This document shows positions 5,674 to 5,767 of a stretch of 5,767 nucleotides of DNA, piece after piece. How positions within the stretch are numbered: position 1 is the first letter of the stretch; each line of letters opens with the position of its first letter. The stretch covers positions 1 through 5,767 of the forward strand of contig PLSZ01000502.1 in assembly GCA_003164305.1 (NCBI GenBank), in the 5' to 3' direction. The stretch comes from Acetobacteraceae bacterium (GTDB taxonomy: Bacteria; Pseudomonadota; Alphaproteobacteria; Acetobacterales; Acetobacteraceae). Made by a program: the position numbers and the translations under genes. The notes beneath the pieces were generated by a model, which saw only the letters and a list, made by a program, of their open reading frames with translations, ran no database searches and was not told the origin of the DNA.

Positions 5674-5767
5674 CGCACGCCGCGACCATCCGCTCCCTGG
5701 CCGAACAGCTTCCGTCCTTGCGCGGACGGGTGCTGGGCGGCGCCGTGCTGGGGCCGCAGACCTGGTT
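5670..5767 (+). CDS. murB: UDP-N-acetylenolpyruvoylglucosamine reductase (MurB), 3' end outside window
   Basis: Only the first 32 complete codons are visible, reading [20 protein letters not shown] and then [12 protein letters not shown]. Family knowledge: alphaproteobacterial MurB has a short N-terminal helix, then an RGR..(x)..APLAPLTWFRVGGPA-like segment leading into the FAD-binding domain. The visible [16 protein letters not shown] fits the start of that segment. MurB is the flavoenzyme that uses NADPH to reduce UDP-GlcNAc-enolpyruvate to UDP-MurNAc, which supplies MurC. Position directly after murC matches the alphaproteobacterial dcw order. The ATG overlaps the murC stop, and no clear Shine-Dalgarno sequence precedes it, so coupling to murC is likely. 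FAD-binding motifs lie beyond the edge, so the call rests on the short match and gene order. Confidence 0.82.
   Translation, partial: MTHAATIRSLAEQLPSLRGRVLGGAVLGPQTW

Overview
The window is a stretch of the dcw (division and cell wall) cluster from a GC-rich bacterium. All real genes are on the plus strand, in the order murD (5' end missing), ftsW, murG, murC, murB (3' end missing). The murC-murB adjacency, the MurD, MurG and MurB sequence style, and the palindromic repeats between ftsW and murG point to an alphaproteobacterium, perhaps Rhodospirillales-like. That placement is an inference from sequence style and was not searched.

Layout: murD 2-1132; ftsW 1129-2295; a 775-bp repeat-filled spacer 2296-3070; murG 3071-4243; murC 4240-5673; murB from 5670 to the window edge. 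The products act in sequence. MurB and MurC make UDP-MurNAc and add L-Ala, and MurD adds D-Glu. MurG turns lipid I into lipid II, and FtsW polymerises lipid II at the septum. Every junction is an ATGA stop/start overlap, as expected for a translationally coupled operon.

The unusual part is the spacer. In most dcw clusters ftsW and murG abut or overlap. Here ftsW ends in ATGA preceded by a good Shine-Dalgarno sequence (GAGGAGA), but the reading frame that starts there is not murG. About 775 bp of nested inverted repeats follow: an outer pair of 50 bp at 88% identity, a degenerate middle pair, and a perfect inner pair of 28 bp. An 18-bp tandem duplication also lies inside. The frame opened at 2292 stays open for 260 codons and ends in ATGA exactly on the murG start, which has no Shine-Dalgarno sequence of its own. 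The simplest reading is that repeats were inserted between murG and its original ribosome binding site, and that a repeat-derived frame now bridges the gap. The insertion and the bridging role are inferences. The repeats, the ATGA junctions and the RBS differences are directly visible.

No RNA gene, CRISPR array, transposase gene or convincing intrinsic terminator was found.
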